Source: Proteles cristata cristata
Taxonomy: Eukaryota > Chordata > Mammalia > Carnivora > Hyaenidae
Reading direction: 5' to 3'
Assembly (NCBI GenBank): GCA_017311185.1
Contig: JAESUZ010000753.1
Coordinates: 1,736,001-1,800,000, forward strand
DNA: 64,000 nt
Every line of letters begins with the position of its first letter. The first letter of the stretch is position 1. The notes under the pieces were generated by a model. It worked only from the letters and a program-made list of their open reading frames with translations, was not told where the DNA came from and did no database searches. This document shows, one piece after another, positions 38,401 to 44,190 of this stretch. A program made the translations under genes and the position numbers.

Positions 38401-38536
38401 CACGGTCCAGACTTACCTGTCGTGCTCTCTGCAGCGCATCTTTGAAAGCATCGTTAACTCCTCCACCACCACCGCCGCCGCCTCCACCACCAGCTGAGCC
38501 AGAGGAAGGTGGAGGCACCGTTGAGTAGTCTGCCAT
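9218..38536 (-). CDS. FUBP1: FUBP1, far upstream element-binding protein 1 (complete, 21 coding exons)
   Basis: FUBP1 is a nuclear protein that binds single-stranded DNA (the MYC far-upstream element) and U-rich RNA, acting in transcription and splicing. All exons join in frame. Residues for the 644-aa form: Gly run 16-26, amphipathic N-box about 27-47 (FIR/PUF60 contact in the family), basic NLS-like stretch about 63-76, and four KH domains with GxxG loops at 117-120 (GRGG), 202-205 (GKGG), 292-295 (GRNG) and 393-396 (GKGG). A Gly/Arg patch lies at 357-367, a Pro/Gly-rich linker about 449-525, and a C-terminal activation region has three AWxxYY motifs. A 60-nt cassette exon adds a fourth and gives 664 aa. 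The start ATG at 38536 has a CpG-rich leader. Length equals the mammalian family's usual 644. Position 320 is Asp, where I recall Glu in human. Confidence 0.97.
9607..9752 (-). CDS. FUBP1: FUBP1 penultimate exon, YY motif
   Basis: Acceptor CTCAAAG|GTCAAG, donor CCTCAG|GTATAC. It encodes [10 protein letters not shown] through HPPAPQ, including [13 protein letters not shown]. If the following intron is retained, two codons and a stop follow. Confidence 0.95.
9833..9892 (-). CDS. FUBP1: FUBP1 60-nt cassette exon (exon 19 here)
   Basis: Acceptor TTTTTTAG|GTCAAC and donor AAGCAAG|GTATTG are both good. The phase matches its neighbours, so it can be included or skipped without breaking the frame. 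It encodes [20 protein letters not shown], a near copy of the preceding exon's motif. I recall matching isoforms in other mammals. Confidence 0.88.
9893..12287. other. FUBP1 intron, nothing recognised
   Basis: AT-rich intronic sequence without a recognisable repeat; a C-rich/CA-rich patch occurs at 10747-10771. Confidence 0.4.
12304..12531 (+). repeat. Feliform SINE with 16-bp target-site duplication
   Basis: A full-length copy with a little-changed head is flanked by AAGACTTAACATTTCC at 12288-12303 and 12532-12547, both exact. This suggests a recent insertion. Confidence 0.95.
12665..12832 (+). repeat. Feliform SINE, shortened
   Basis: Head GAGGCACCTGCATGGGTCAG is diverged and part of the body is missing; the tail is AAATAAACATTAAAAAAAA. 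Confidence 0.88.
13150..13232 (+). repeat. Older tRNA-derived carnivore SINE fragment
   Basis: GGTAGAGCATATGACTC, TTCAAGCCCCACATTGGGCA and AGAGATTACTTAAAT match the older carnivore SINE type without the CT-rich tail. Confidence 0.7.
13233..14553. other. FUBP1 intron, nothing recognised
   Basis: AT-rich sequence without a recognised exon or repeat. Confidence 0.35.
14554..14846 (+). mobile_element. Short DNA transposon with terminal inverted repeats (Tigger-like)
   Basis: The left end CAGTTGACCCTTGAACAA and the right end, read inverted as CATTTGACCCTTAACATAAG, form imperfect terminal inverted repeats about 293 bp apart, and a TA precedes the left end. An interior CAATAAAGTAAGCT block recurs in this mammalian family. 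Family name not certain. Confidence 0.65.
14890..15000 (+). repeat. MIR fragment (probable)
   Basis: TTCAAATTCTGGTCCTACCA and CTTAGTGGCTAT match the MIR core. Confidence 0.55.
15543..15735 (+). repeat. Feliform SINE
   Basis: GGGGTGCCTGGGTGGCAAAG head, CT-rich body, diverged tail. Lies 130 bp downstream of FUBP1 exon 18. Confidence 0.88.
15866..15940 (-). CDS. FUBP1: FUBP1 exon 18 (AWEEYYKK motif)
   Basis: Acceptor GAACAAG|GAGATC, donor AAATGG|GTATGT. It encodes [20 protein letters not shown] and then YYKKM. Confidence 0.94.
16316..16533 (+). repeat. Feliform SINE
   Basis: GGGGGCACCTGGTGGCTCAG head; one internal gap; A-rich tail. Confidence 0.9.
16801..16974 (+). repeat. Feliform SINE with 15-bp target-site duplication
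   Basis: Flanked by AAAGAATGACAGACA at 16783-16797 and 16975-16989. Confidence 0.92.
17000..17830 (+). repeat. Probable old L1 3' fragment
   Basis: The string of phrases (GGACAATCTGATAAATC, GATGGGATCCTAGGTCAGA, ATGATGTATCAATGCTTATG) resembles the 3' UTR of old mammalian L1 families. No reading frame remains. Confidence 0.45.
18044..18172 (-). CDS. FUBP1: FUBP1 exon 17 ([13 protein letters not shown])
   Basis: Acceptor TTCTAG|CTAAGG, donor GACAAG|GTAACT. A second GTAACT 9 nt downstream gives an in-frame alternative donor (exon end 18035). Encodes a Pro/Ala/Thr-rich segment after the Tyr motif. Confidence 0.95.
18340..18470 (+). repeat. MIR fragment (probable)
   Basis: GAGGTACAGAAATTAAGTGACTTTCC and the following block resemble the MIR core, diverged. 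Confidence 0.5.
18640..19170 (+). repeat. LINE L2 fragment
   Basis: AATGATCTGGCTTATTC, a CTCCTCATTCATCATC block and AGGTGCTTAATGAA fit the order of the L2 3' end. Confidence 0.6.
19907..20121 (-). repeat. Feliform SINE, reverse, with 19-bp target-site duplication
   Basis: Flanked by TTAACTTGCTCAAACTCTT at 19875-19893 and 20122-20140, exact. Body little changed, so probably young. Confidence 0.95.
20228..20418 (+). repeat. Truncated SINE with long A tail
   Basis: GACATCCAGGCTCAGGGTCAT through a 29-base A tail. Its head is rearranged. AAAGACATTTA repeats at both ends. Confidence 0.75.
20419..21525. other. FUBP1 intron 16, nothing recognised
   Basis: AT-rich sequence with no recognised repeat up to exon 16. 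Confidence 0.35.
21526..21605 (-). CDS. FUBP1: FUBP1 exon 16
   Basis: Acceptor TTTTCAG|TGGTCC, donor ATCCAG|GTAAAA. Encodes (H)[19 protein letters not shown] and then QQAPPDP. Confidence 0.95.
21694..21845 (-). CDS. FUBP1: FUBP1 exon 15, Pro/Gly-rich linker
   Basis: Acceptor TTTGTAG|GGCCCA, donor GCTCCTCA|GTAAGT. The 50 codons are dominated by GPP, PHG and YNP repeats. Confidence 0.95.
22000..22224 (-). repeat. Feliform SINE, reverse
   Basis: TTTAATGTTTACTTATTTTTGAGAGAG through GCCACCCAGGGACCC. Confidence 0.9.
22685..22905 (-). repeat. Feliform SINE, reverse, little changed
   Basis: T-run then GAGAGAGACAGCGCGAGCAG, ending CACCCAGGCGCACC. Contains the CTGGCAGTCAGCACAGAGCC subfamily variant. 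Confidence 0.92.
22981..23205 (+). repeat. MIR element
   Basis: TACCAGGCACTCTTTTAAG, ATTATCCTCATTTTCAGAGA and AAGGTCACACAGTAA are MIR landmarks in the right order. Confidence 0.75.
23355..23572 (-). repeat. Feliform SINE, reverse, diverged
   Basis: GTTTAAGAGCGAGAGAG through AAGCCATTCAGGAGCCC. Confidence 0.85.
23575..23708 (-). repeat. Older tRNA-derived SINE, reverse
   Basis: AAGTAGGCTTCACACCCAGC through GACTGAGCTACCCAGGCACCCC, with no CT-rich block. Confidence 0.75.
23760..23877 (-). repeat. Older tRNA-derived SINE, reverse
   Basis: TTTTAAGTCATCTCTATATC through ACAGCCAGGTACACC; a second old copy just beyond the previous one. Confidence 0.65.
24073..24305 (+). repeat. Feliform SINE with (CT)n
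   Basis: GGGGCGCCTGGGTAGCTCAG head, CT dinucleotide run at about 24255-24280, A-rich tail. Confidence 0.92.
24840..24943 (-). repeat. Older tRNA-derived SINE, reverse
   Basis: TTTTTTAAGTAAGCTCTACACC through GAGCCAACCAGGTGCCCC, 29 bp from exon 14. Confidence 0.75.
24972..25132 (-). CDS. FUBP1: FUBP1 exon 14, KH4 (GKGG loop end)
   Basis: Acceptor ATTTTAG|GAGGTG, donor ATTGGT|GTGAGT. Encodes [20 protein letters not shown] through LIEEKIG, the bulk of KH4. Confidence 0.95.
25777..25918 (-). CDS. FUBP1: FUBP1 exon 13, Gly/Arg patch and KH4 start
   Basis: Acceptor TTCTTTAG|GCAGGT. The frame forces the 3' end to GGAAAAG|GCAATG, a GC donor rather than GT. Encodes [20 protein letters not shown] and then through TGLIIGK. 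Confidence 0.95.
26236..26436 (-). repeat. Feliform SINE, reverse, diverged
   Basis: TTTGAGAGAGACAGAGACAC through CACCCAGGCATCCC, between exons 12 and 13. Confidence 0.87.
26493..26593 (-). CDS. FUBP1: FUBP1 exon 12, KH3 end
   Basis: Acceptor TTGTGAAG|ATGATG, donor TTCAG|GTTTGA. Encodes [20 protein letters not shown] through LLRSVQ. Confidence 0.95.
26690..26792 (-). CDS. FUBP1: FUBP1 exon 11, KH3 (GRNG loop)
   Basis: Acceptor GCATAAG|GTTCCC, donor GCCAG|GTGAGT. Encodes [20 protein letters not shown] and then [14 protein letters not shown]. The intron after it is only 96 nt. Confidence 0.95.
27048..27149 (-). CDS. FUBP1: FUBP1 exon 10, KH2-KH3 linker
   Basis: Acceptor ATTTCAG|CAAGCC, donor ATAGAT|GTAAGT. 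Encodes [20 protein letters not shown] and then [14 protein letters not shown]. Confidence 0.95.
27279..27377 (-). CDS. FUBP1: FUBP1 exon 9, KH2 C-terminal half
   Basis: Acceptor TGTAACAG|GAGCGA, donor GTTCAA|GTAAAC. Encodes [20 protein letters not shown] and then [13 protein letters not shown]. Confidence 0.95.
27469..27631 (-). CDS. FUBP1: FUBP1 exon 8, KH2 (GKGG loop)
   Basis: Acceptor GTTAACAG|ATCAGC, donor CTTCAG|GTATTA. The 55 codons run from [20 protein letters not shown] to [13 protein letters not shown]. At 163 nt it is the longest coding exon. Confidence 0.95.
27980..28558 (+). repeat. Old interspersed repeat, family not assigned
   Basis: GAACTATCCTAGATAATAAAG then GTGGTGAAGCATTGGAGGATT and TGAGCAAAGTAGAGATGTGA follow a phrase order seen in old mammalian repeats; a young SINE interrupts it at 28561. 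Confidence 0.4.
28561..28780 (-). repeat. Feliform SINE, reverse
   Basis: T-run through CACCCAGGCAACCCT. Flanked by ACGGCTATAC (28551) and ACAGCTATAC (28781), one mismatch. Confidence 0.93.
28781..29337. other. FUBP1 intron 7, nothing recognised
   Basis: Mixed AT-rich sequence; perhaps the remainder of the old repeat interrupted by the SINE. Confidence 0.35.
29338..29395 (-). CDS. FUBP1: FUBP1 exon 7, KH1 end
   Basis: Acceptor ATTGTAG|ATAGTG, donor TGTCCA|GTAAGT. Encodes [19 protein letters not shown]. Confidence 0.95.
29522..29593 (-). CDS. FUBP1: FUBP1 exon 6, KH1 (GRGG loop)
   Basis: Acceptor TTACTAG|TAATTG, donor GCTCCTG|GTAATG. Encodes [20 protein letters not shown] and then QIAP. The upstream intron is 80 nt, the shortest in the gene. 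Confidence 0.95.
29674..29726 (-). CDS. FUBP1: FUBP1 exon 5, KH1 start, NAGNAG acceptor
   Basis: Acceptor TTAGCAG can cut before or after CAG, so the exon starts at 29726 or 29723 and Ser97 is gained or lost. Donor GGATTTA|GTAAGT. Encodes [18 protein letters not shown]. Confidence 0.95.
30220..30259 (-). CDS. FUBP1: FUBP1 exon 4
   Basis: Acceptor TTTGGTAG|CTTTTG, donor GCAAAG|GTATAG. A 40-nt exon encoding [13 protein letters not shown]. Confidence 0.94.
30693..30910 (+). repeat. Feliform SINE with target-site duplication
   Basis: Little-changed copy with the CTGACTGCCAGCTCAGAGCC variant, flanked by AGCTACTTTA at 30683-30692 and 30911-30920. It lies 38 bp from exon 3. Confidence 0.95.
30948..30986 (-). 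CDS. FUBP1: FUBP1 exon 3 (39 nt)
   Basis: Acceptor TTTTGCAG|ATCAGC, donor AATGACT|GTAAGT. Encodes [13 protein letters not shown], the basic half of the NLS-like stretch. Confidence 0.94.
31751..31863 (-). other. FUBP1: Candidate alternative terminal exon of FUBP1 (intron 2)
   Basis: On the minus strand a good acceptor (CTTTTTATTTTATGTGTAG, next base 31863) leads into a GC-rich stretch. Joined to exon 2 this stays open for 33 codons, the first completed across the junction, to TAA at 31763-31765. AATAAA follows at 31751-31756. No expression evidence can be seen here. Confidence 0.35.
32536..32565 (-). other. FUBP1: Candidate 30-nt in-frame microexon of FUBP1 (intron 2)
   Basis: TTGGCTTCAG|AAGG and GACAAG|GTAGGT bound 30 nt. 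Between exons 2 and 3 it would add ten residues ([10 protein letters not shown]) without breaking the frame. The acceptor's pyrimidine tract is weak. Confidence 0.35.
32709..32799 (-). CDS. FUBP1: FUBP1 exon 2
   Basis: Acceptor TTTTTTAAG|ATTGCA, donor GATGGAG|GTAAGT. Encodes [20 protein letters not shown] and then [10 protein letters not shown]: the end of the N-box and the start of the NLS. Confidence 0.95.
33181..33345 (+). repeat. Old DNA-transposon fragment (MER class)
   Basis: GTGTTGTCCAATAAG, GCTAGCCACATATGG and TTACTGAGCACTT are phrases of a common short mammalian DNA transposon; family name not certain. Confidence 0.5.
33655..33958 (+). repeat. MIR element with an 85-bp internal tandem duplication
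   Basis: MIR landmarks (ACTATGAGGTAAGGATACTT, CCCATTTTACAGTTG) are followed by two head-to-tail copies of 85 bp (33789-33873 and 33874-33958). Confidence 0.7.
34317..34367 (+). repeat. SINE head fragment
   Basis: GGGGAGCCTGGGTGGATCAG through GTCTGACTTCAGCTC only; the body is missing. Confidence 0.7.
35026..35240 (-). repeat. Feliform SINE, reverse, little changed
   Basis: TTTTTTTAATGTTTTATTTATTTCTAGG through CACCCAGGCGCCCCA, with CCAGTTGTT on both sides. Confidence 0.94.
35262..35429 (-). repeat. SINE, reverse, diverged
   Basis: TTATTTCTGAGAGAGAGACAG through GAGCCACTCAGGTGCACCC. Confidence 0.85.
35430..36655. other. FUBP1 intron 1, no recognised element except (AT)n
   Basis: Unique-looking sequence; TATA repeat at about 36286-36304. 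Confidence 0.35.
36660..36905 (+). repeat. LINE L2 fragment
   Basis: CCTTTGCACGTGCTG and the end phrase ACAGTGCCTGACTCATAGCAGGAACTC match the L2 3' end. Confidence 0.65.
36906..37999. other. FUBP1 intron 1, nothing recognised
   Basis: SINE-free sequence leading into the CpG-rich promoter. Confidence 0.35.
38417..38536 (-). CDS. FUBP1: FUBP1 exon 1, coding part
   Basis: ATG at 38536-38534; donor CGACAG|GTAAGT. The 40 codons include an 11-Gly run from mixed GGT/GGC/GGA codons, then [14 protein letters not shown]. The leader is short and GC-rich. Confidence 0.96.
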
Positions 38537-38640
38537 GTCTACGCTACAAAAGCTGCTGCCGCTTCTTCCACAGATCTTCCCTCAGCCAACTGCTAAGAAA
38601 GAAAGAAAATGGCGGCCGTCGAGGCTGTATCACATTCTTG
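38537..38640 (-). other. FUBP1: FUBP1 5' UTR (approximate)
   Basis: The leader immediately upstream of the ATG contains a YY1-like motif. The 5' limit is an estimate, not read from a start-site signal. Confidence 0.5.
38606..38616 (+). promoter_or_regulatory. YY1-type motif AAAATGGCGGC
   Basis: It matches the AANATGGCGGC form common just downstream of start sites of housekeeping promoters. Confidence 0.6.
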
Positions 38641-38684
38641 TGCGACCATCGTGCCGTAAAGGGGCGGAGACTGAGAGGAGAAAA

Positions 38685-38787
38685 TCTCGCGTTGTTTTGA
38701 AGCAACGCGCTGTTGTGGAGGTGGGGCTGAAAAAAGCAAGGTGAAGCAGAGAGATGTCGCGAGAAGTGTGTTTACGATATCGCGAGA
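38685..38787. promoter_or_regulatory. Cluster of three TCTCGCGAGA-type sites
   Basis: TCTCGCG (38685-38691), TCGCGAGA (38757-38764) and TCGCGAGA (38780-38787) match the palindrome bound by BANP (formerly ascribed to ZBTB33), typical of methylation-sensitive CpG-island promoters. Confidence 0.65.
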
Positions 38788-38799
38788 GTGGAGTTTATT

Positions 38800-38863
38800 T
38801 TTGGCGCCTCCTCTAAGCGTATTGGCGTGCCGAGACTGTGTGGTTGTACTTCCGGGGTGGTGG
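38800..38863 (+). other. DNAJB4: Probable 5' non-coding exon of the downstream gene (DNAJB4 by synteny)
   Basis: On the plus strand GTGGTGG|GTAAGA at 38863|38864 is a strong donor just inside the CpG island. In mammals DNAJB4, an Hsp40 co-chaperone, follows FUBP1 head-to-head and has transcripts starting beside the FUBP1 promoter. The exon's 5' limit is a guess. No J-domain coding exon (HPD motif) was found in the window. Confidence 0.45.
38848..38855 (+). promoter_or_regulatory. ETS-family site ACTTCCGG
   Basis: A perfect ETS/GABP-type core lies 8 bp upstream of the plus-strand donor at 38863|38864. Confidence 0.55.
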
Positions 38864-39150
38864 GTAAGACTGGCGCGGTCACCCCGGTGGGCTCGACTTT
38901 CTAAAAACCTAAAGAAAAAGAGTGGTTGCTTTCTATTGGTTGCCGCCTCGGGGAGTGTGGGTGAATTTTCCTCCAAGGGTCATTCCGTGTATCCATGGGA
39001 AAGTGGGTGACGTAGACTGGCGTAAGGACGATGCAACAGGATCTCGAGAGCGCCGCAACCAGGAGTGCGCCTGGGAGAAGCGCGCCCGGGACGCCACGCG
39101 GAGATGTTCCCGAAAACGTCGGCCCGGCCTAACGGGATCTCGGCATGATT

Positions 39151-40397
39151 TTCAGGGTAGTAAAGTGTCCCTGTATTTTACTTCTAGACTGCTATCACAA
39201 GTGGGGATTAATTCAGTCTAGAGGCCTTTTAGTTCTCGAGCTCATTTCGACATTTTTGTGTAAATGTGGATGAAGCCTTGAAATTATGAGTGCCTTTTTT
39301 TTTTTACCTTTAAAAAACGTGACTGTTCCTAAAATTCTTTTGTAACCGTATTTAGTAATCTAGCATTGTATGTGTCCGGGCCAGTTTTGTTGAGGTCACT
39401 TTATGAGAACATTCATTTCTTGACCAGAATTGACTTTGTGGCTTCCTAACGGTAGTTTGCCTCCTCCCCTACTGAAAGTAACCCATATATAAGGTAATGT
39501 TCTAAATTGTCATCCCAGGACTAGATAGCTTTGTAAGTGTGTATATTTTGTTATCTACTAAATTGTCGGGTGATTTGACCTTCCCGACATAATGGTGGCA
39601 TGTAATTTACTCAATATTAGTAGTAGTTTCAGATTCATTGGATGTTTCAGGAATCTTATTTGGGAGTCGATCGAAATGGGTTCCTCCCCGGCCCCCCCGA
39701 ATTTTTTATTTTTAGAGAACAAAGATCTAGATGAAATGAGCTTTGCCAATTTGGCATTTTGTGATTTGTGAATTAGGTCTAAAAGAGTACTTTTCCCATT
39801 GGTAGTCTTAAGAGTAATTTGGAGGAATGTGTGCTGATAACTATTGTGTGCACTTGCTCAGGGTCCCAAATAAGTCAGATAATTAGATTTATGCATATAG
39901 CTACAAGTGGGGTGTCAGTTTCCTCCAATGAAGCTTTTCCTACCATCTTAACCATGTACAGCTTTGGTTATCTTTTTCAGTGTTCATTCCTATCCTTTTA
40001 GATTGGGAGGGGGTGGGATTTGTATTTGAAAAAGCAGTGAACGTATTGGACTATAGATTTAAGTATAACTGGTAAACTAAAAAGAGACCGAAGACATTGT
40101 AGGTGGTATTGCTAAACAAATTTTTTTCTGTTGTTTTGTAAAAGACTGTTCAACAAATGGCATTTATTAATCAACTGATTTTTTCATATTTTATTAACTA
40201 GACCTGTTCTGGCCTGATCAGTGTAATGTAACCACAGAGTGATATAATTTATCTCCAAACAAATAAACTTTATTTCAGTCAGTGTTAGTTGTTACTAAAT
40301 ATTGAAAATAAGGACCTCCATTTCTAGTTTATTTGTAGACTCTCCTGGAAGAATGGGTATTCTGGGATGGGAACCAGTTGGAATCAGTCTAGATCAG
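39151..40397. other. Downstream flank of promoter, nothing recognised
   Basis: SINE-free AT-rich sequence on the plus-strand gene side; no recognisable exon. Confidence 0.35.
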
Positions 40398-40615
40398 GAT
40401 TTTTTCAACATTATTTAGACTTTTGATCGGGTAACTATATTTTGTAATACTACTATGTACTGTTATACATTTAGCAGCATCATTAGCCTCTACCCATAGA
40501 TGCCAGTAACATAACCCCCCCCCCACACACACACACTCAATTGTGAAAGTCAATGTTTCCCAATATTGCTGATGTCTCCTATAGCAAAAATCATCCCACA
40601 TTGAGAACCACTGGT
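40398..40615 (+). mobile_element. MER20 DNA transposon (hAT-Charlie type)
   Basis: Phrases TTTAGCAGCATCATTAGCCT, CTACCCATAGATGCCAGTA, a C-run, and the end ATTGAGAACCACTGG follow the MER20 order. Confidence 0.75.
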
Positions 40616-40624
40616 CAGCCTTCA

Positions 40625-40801
40625 TTCCTGTGCCTGCCTCTCCACCAGGAAGACCTGTATTTATCATACTTTTGAGGTGTATTCCAAATTCTATTGATTT
40701 CCATTTCCACTCCCAAGTTACCATCACCTCCATCCTGGACTGTAATAGTATTCTAGTTGGTTTTTCTGCTTCTAGCCTTACATCTCTACAGTTTGCTTTT
40801 T
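40625..40801 (+). repeat. LINE L2 fragment (first part)
   Basis: TTACCATCACCTCCATCCTGGACTG and TTCTAGTTGGTTTTTCTGCTTC fit L2; the element resumes at 41641 after three SINEs. Confidence 0.6.
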
Positions 40802-40818
40802 AAAATTATGAAATTTCA

Positions 40819-41013
40819 GGGGCGCCTGGGTGGCTCAGTCAGTTAAGCATCCGACTTCGGCTCAGGTCGTGATCTCACGGTTCGTGGGTTCAATCCCTGC
40901 GTCAGGCTCTGTGCTGACAGCCAGCTCAGAGCCTGGAGACTATTTCAAGTTCTGTGTCTCCCTTTCTCTCTGCCCCTCCCCTGCTCAAGCCATCTCTCTC
41001 TCTTAGAAAAAAT
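40819..41013 (+). repeat. Feliform SINE with exact 17-bp target-site duplication
   Basis: AAAATTATGAAATTTCA flanks both ends (40802-40818, 41014-41030). The SINE lies inside older repeat DNA. Confidence 0.96.
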
Positions 41014-41174
41014 AAAATTATGAAATTTCATACAGAGAAGTACATAATATACATGTAAGTTCTCAAAAGTAACAAGCAGCTATTACCAGTACTTTTGAGG
41101 CTCAGGCCTTTACCTGATGACTGTGTTACAATTGTTTTTTCATATAGCAGTGTGAATAATTCCTTTAAATCTTT

Positions 41175-41385
41175 AAAAAAAATTTTTATGTTTTTATTTA
41201 TTTTTGACAGAGAGAGACAGCATGAGCAGGGGAGGGACAGAGAGAGAGGGAGACAAAATCCAAAGCAGGCTCCAGGCTCTTAGCTGTCATCACAGAGAGC
41301 CTGACATGGGGTTCAAACCCACAAACAGATCATGACCTGAGCCAAAGCCAGACACTCAACCGATTGAGCCACGCAGGTGCCCTTT
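41175..41385 (-). repeat. Feliform SINE, reverse
   Basis: TTTTTATGTTTTTATTTATTTTTGACAG through GCCACGCAGGTGCCC. Confidence 0.9.
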
Positions 41386-41444
41386 GGACAATTACTTTAT
41401 AACATAAATCAGATCATCTCACTTTTGTCTTCCTATTGCACTTT

Positions 41445-41639
41445 ATTTTTTTTAACCTTTTAAAGAGTGCACATGTTCATGTGTTGGGGAGGGGCAGAGA
41501 TGGAGAGAAAGAATCCCAACCAGGCCTGCACTGGCAGCGCAGAGCCTGATGCAGGGTCTGAACCCATGAATCATGAAATCATGACCTGAGCTGAAATCCA
41601 GAGTCGAACACCTAACTGACTGAGCCACTGAGGTGCCCC
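41445..41639 (-). repeat. SINE, reverse, diverged
   Basis: TTTTAACCTTTTAAAGAGTGC through GAGCCACTGAGGTGCCCC. Confidence 0.82.
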
Positions 41640-41640
41640 T

Positions 41641-42075
41641 TCCTTTTGCACTTTAAATCCTATTCCCTGGAATAGTGTACGGGCTCCATATAATCAGGCC
41701 GCTGTCTCTAAACATTCCTCCCTTTTAATTCACTTCACCCACCTTGCTATCCAAGATCATTCCTGCCTTTAGGATGTTACACTTTTTTTTTTCTGCCTGG
41801 TATGGATGCTCTCATAGACTTTCAAATGGATAATCTGTCCTCACCATTCAGGGCTCAGTTCAGATGTCACCTCCTCTAGTTGTGCCATTCTGCAATCACT
41901 ATCCCATTACCATTTTGTAGCATTTATCTGAAATTATCACAAGTTCTATGTGTCTACTTGTTTATTGTCTTTTCCTTTAGAATGTAAACTGGAAAGGGAA
42001 GACTTTGTCTACCTCTACCATTTATCTGTCCCTAATGTATAGTTTTAGCATTCTAGATATGCTGAATGACTATTG
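41641..42075 (+). repeat. LINE L2 3' fragment (continuation)
   Basis: TTCAGGGCTCAGTTCAGATG, CACCTCCTCTAGTTG, ACTTGTTTATTGTC and GAATGTAAACTGG occur in L2 order. Confidence 0.75.
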
Positions 42076-42099
42076 AAAAAAAATGTCTCTACATATTTG

Positions 42100-42170
42100 T
42101 TGGTTTTGTGACCTTGGGCAAGTAATCTAGTTGCTGTGTCTCGGATTTCTCCTCTATATTGGGATCACTT
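42100..42170 (+). repeat. MIR core fragment
   Basis: TGTGACCTTGGGCAAGTAAT is the MIR core phrase. Confidence 0.6.
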
Positions 42171-42504
42171 GCTTTGCTATCCTCAAATGTAAGCTTTTCA
42201 GAAACCAGAAAGTTCTGTACAAATGGAAACTAACATGTTAGTTATTAATTAACATGTGATTTGTCTTCTGGCATTTTATAATCAAGAAAGGATAATCCAT
42301 GTAAATTTTTTGGATTACAGCTATGTTCTTAGTTTTAGTAAAAGTCAGGATCATGCAGGAGCAACTGAATTGTGAGAGAAATACCCAGTGACTTTTGATT
42401 ACGCTATATGTGAATTCTCAGTCCACACAATCTTTTTAAAGCCATTTGTACTTTGCTGGTTATTCTAGGTAATTTCATTATAACTGATGAAATCTATTTT
42501 TATT

Positions 42505-42719
42505 TTCTTTTTTACATTTTTATTTTTGAGAGACAGAGTAAGACAGAGCGTGAGTGTGGGAGGGGCACAGAGAGAAAGAGACACAGACTCTAAAACAGGC
42601 TCCAGGCCCTGAGCAAGCATTCAGCACAGAGCCTGACACGGGGCTCAAACCCACCAACCGTGAGATCGTGACCTGAGCCGAAGTCGGACGCTTAACCGAC
42701 TGAGCCACTCAGGCGCCCC
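42505..42719 (-). repeat. Feliform SINE, reverse, with target-site duplication
   Basis: GAAATCTATTTT at 42489-42500 and 42720-42731 flanks it. Confidence 0.94.
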
Positions 42720-43147
42720 GAAATCTATTTTCTTAACTAAATGTATTCCCTTTTGCAATGTAAATTTTCTTAAAAGTTGGTGTATCATAGCTAATAATCT
42801 AAAATCGGTTTATTGTGCTTTGAGAGATTGGCTAAATATTTGCAATCAATGCATTAATTTTAGAATATTTCCCAGAATTCTAGATTTCCCATAATTTTTA
42901 AAATTAAAAGACCCTGGATTATATTTTATAGTCTCACTCTCATCACAGGAATTGGTATTTCATATTTCATTCTTAGGATGAAGCAAAAGTCAGTGTTTTT
43001 GAATTTACAGAAGTCAAGCAGGGAGCATTTAGATTCACCAAATAACAGTGAAAAGATTAGCAAGCATAATAAAAGTTGGGCTATTAAATGTACTGGCAAG
43101 TTGCTTCATTTTACCTTCTGACTTATTGGTTACCAAATGACTGGTCT

Positions 43148-43357
43148 TTTTTTTTTTTATGTTTGTTTATTTTTTGAGACAGAGACAGAGTTTGAGCGGG
43201 GCAGGGGCAGAGAGAAAGAGAGACACAGAATCTGAAGCAGGCTCCAGGCTCTGAGCTGTCAGCACAGAGCCCGATGTGGGGCTCAAATTCATGGACCACG
43301 AGACCATGACCTGAACCAGAGTTGGCCACTTAACCGACTGAGCCACCCAAGTGCCCC
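43148..43357 (-). repeat. Feliform SINE, reverse
   Basis: T-run through CACCCAAGTGCCCC; GACTGG with a following TTTT occurs on both sides. Confidence 0.92.
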
Positions 43358-43459
43358 GACTGGCCTTTTTCTTAGTACATTTTTTCACTTTTGGAAAATC
43401 TGTGAAACAGTAACAGATTCTTATTTTTAGCTATTGTAGAAAAATGGTTCATTATTGCT

Positions 43460-43642
43460 TTTTTTTCTTTTTCTTTCTTTTTTTTTTTTTTTGAGAGAAA
43501 GAGGAATGGAGAGAATCCCAAGCAGGCCCCATGCTGTCAGCCTGAGCCAGACTTGGGGCTCAAACTCACAGACTGTGAGATCATGACCTGAGCCAAAATC
43601 AAGAGTCAGATGCTTAACTGAGTGAGCCACCCAGGTGCCCCT
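43460..43642 (-). repeat. SINE, reverse, shortened
   Basis: TTTTTTTTTTTGAGAGAAAG through CACCCAGGTGCCCC. Confidence 0.9.
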
Positions 43643-44059
43643 GTTATGGCGTTTTAACAGAAATTTTAGAGTAACGAAATTGTACAGGCTTCCTGCCTCA
43701 CCTTTATGCCCTCACCTACCACCTAACAACTCTTAGTCAGACGATCTGATAATTTCATGCTATGCTCTGTGTCATTTAACCAGGCCAGTATTTCCTCAGT
43801 ATCACAGTCACAGCAGATTCAGGTTAGATGTGAAGAGTGAAGTGGCCACTTCAGATTAAATGTTCCAGGATGTAGTTAGGGTGTTTGATCATTAAGCTCC
43901 TCATTGGTCTTAATGACTTTTATATCCTTCTGGCTGAGTGTCTAGAATTACGTTTTAGACTAAGGTATGAATGGAGGTAGAACATATTTGTGTTTTAGAA
44001 GACAAAGTTGTTAACACAAATTGACTTTGGAACAATGTGGAGAAACAACAGCTTGACCA

Positions 44060-44190
44060 GTGTCTGAAACTGGAGGCAGCCCCAGATAGTGGAAAGGACT
44101 CTTGACTTCCTCCCAGAGGATCTGTGTTCAAGTATGACCCCTGTGCCCTTTGGTAAGTCACATAACTTTTTCCCTTTACCAGCATAGCAA
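44060..44190 (+). repeat. MIR fragment (probable)
   Basis: GATCTGTGTTCAAGTATGACC and TTTGGTAAGTCACATAAC resemble the MIR core. Confidence 0.5.

Larger units (their letters stand above)
38000..39150. promoter_or_regulatory. CpG-rich bidirectional promoter, FUBP1 / next gene
   Basis: CpG density jumps here compared with both flanks. The segment lies head-to-head between FUBP1 exon 1 (minus) and a plus-strand donor at 38864. Visible sites: YY1-like AAAATGGCGGC at 38606, TCTCGCG at 38685, TCGCGAGA at 38757 and 38780, inverted CCAAT (ATTGG) at 38821 and 38935, ETS-type ACTTCCGG at 38848, and CRE-like TGACGTAG at 39008. I see no TATA box at a fitting place, which is usual for such promoters. Confidence 0.85.

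Noticed and set aside
38277..39221. Several 60-130-codon open frames in the CpG island on both strands
   Set aside because: GC-rich DNA lacks stop codons by chance; the frames overlap FUBP1 exon 1 or its promoter and show no recognisable domain.
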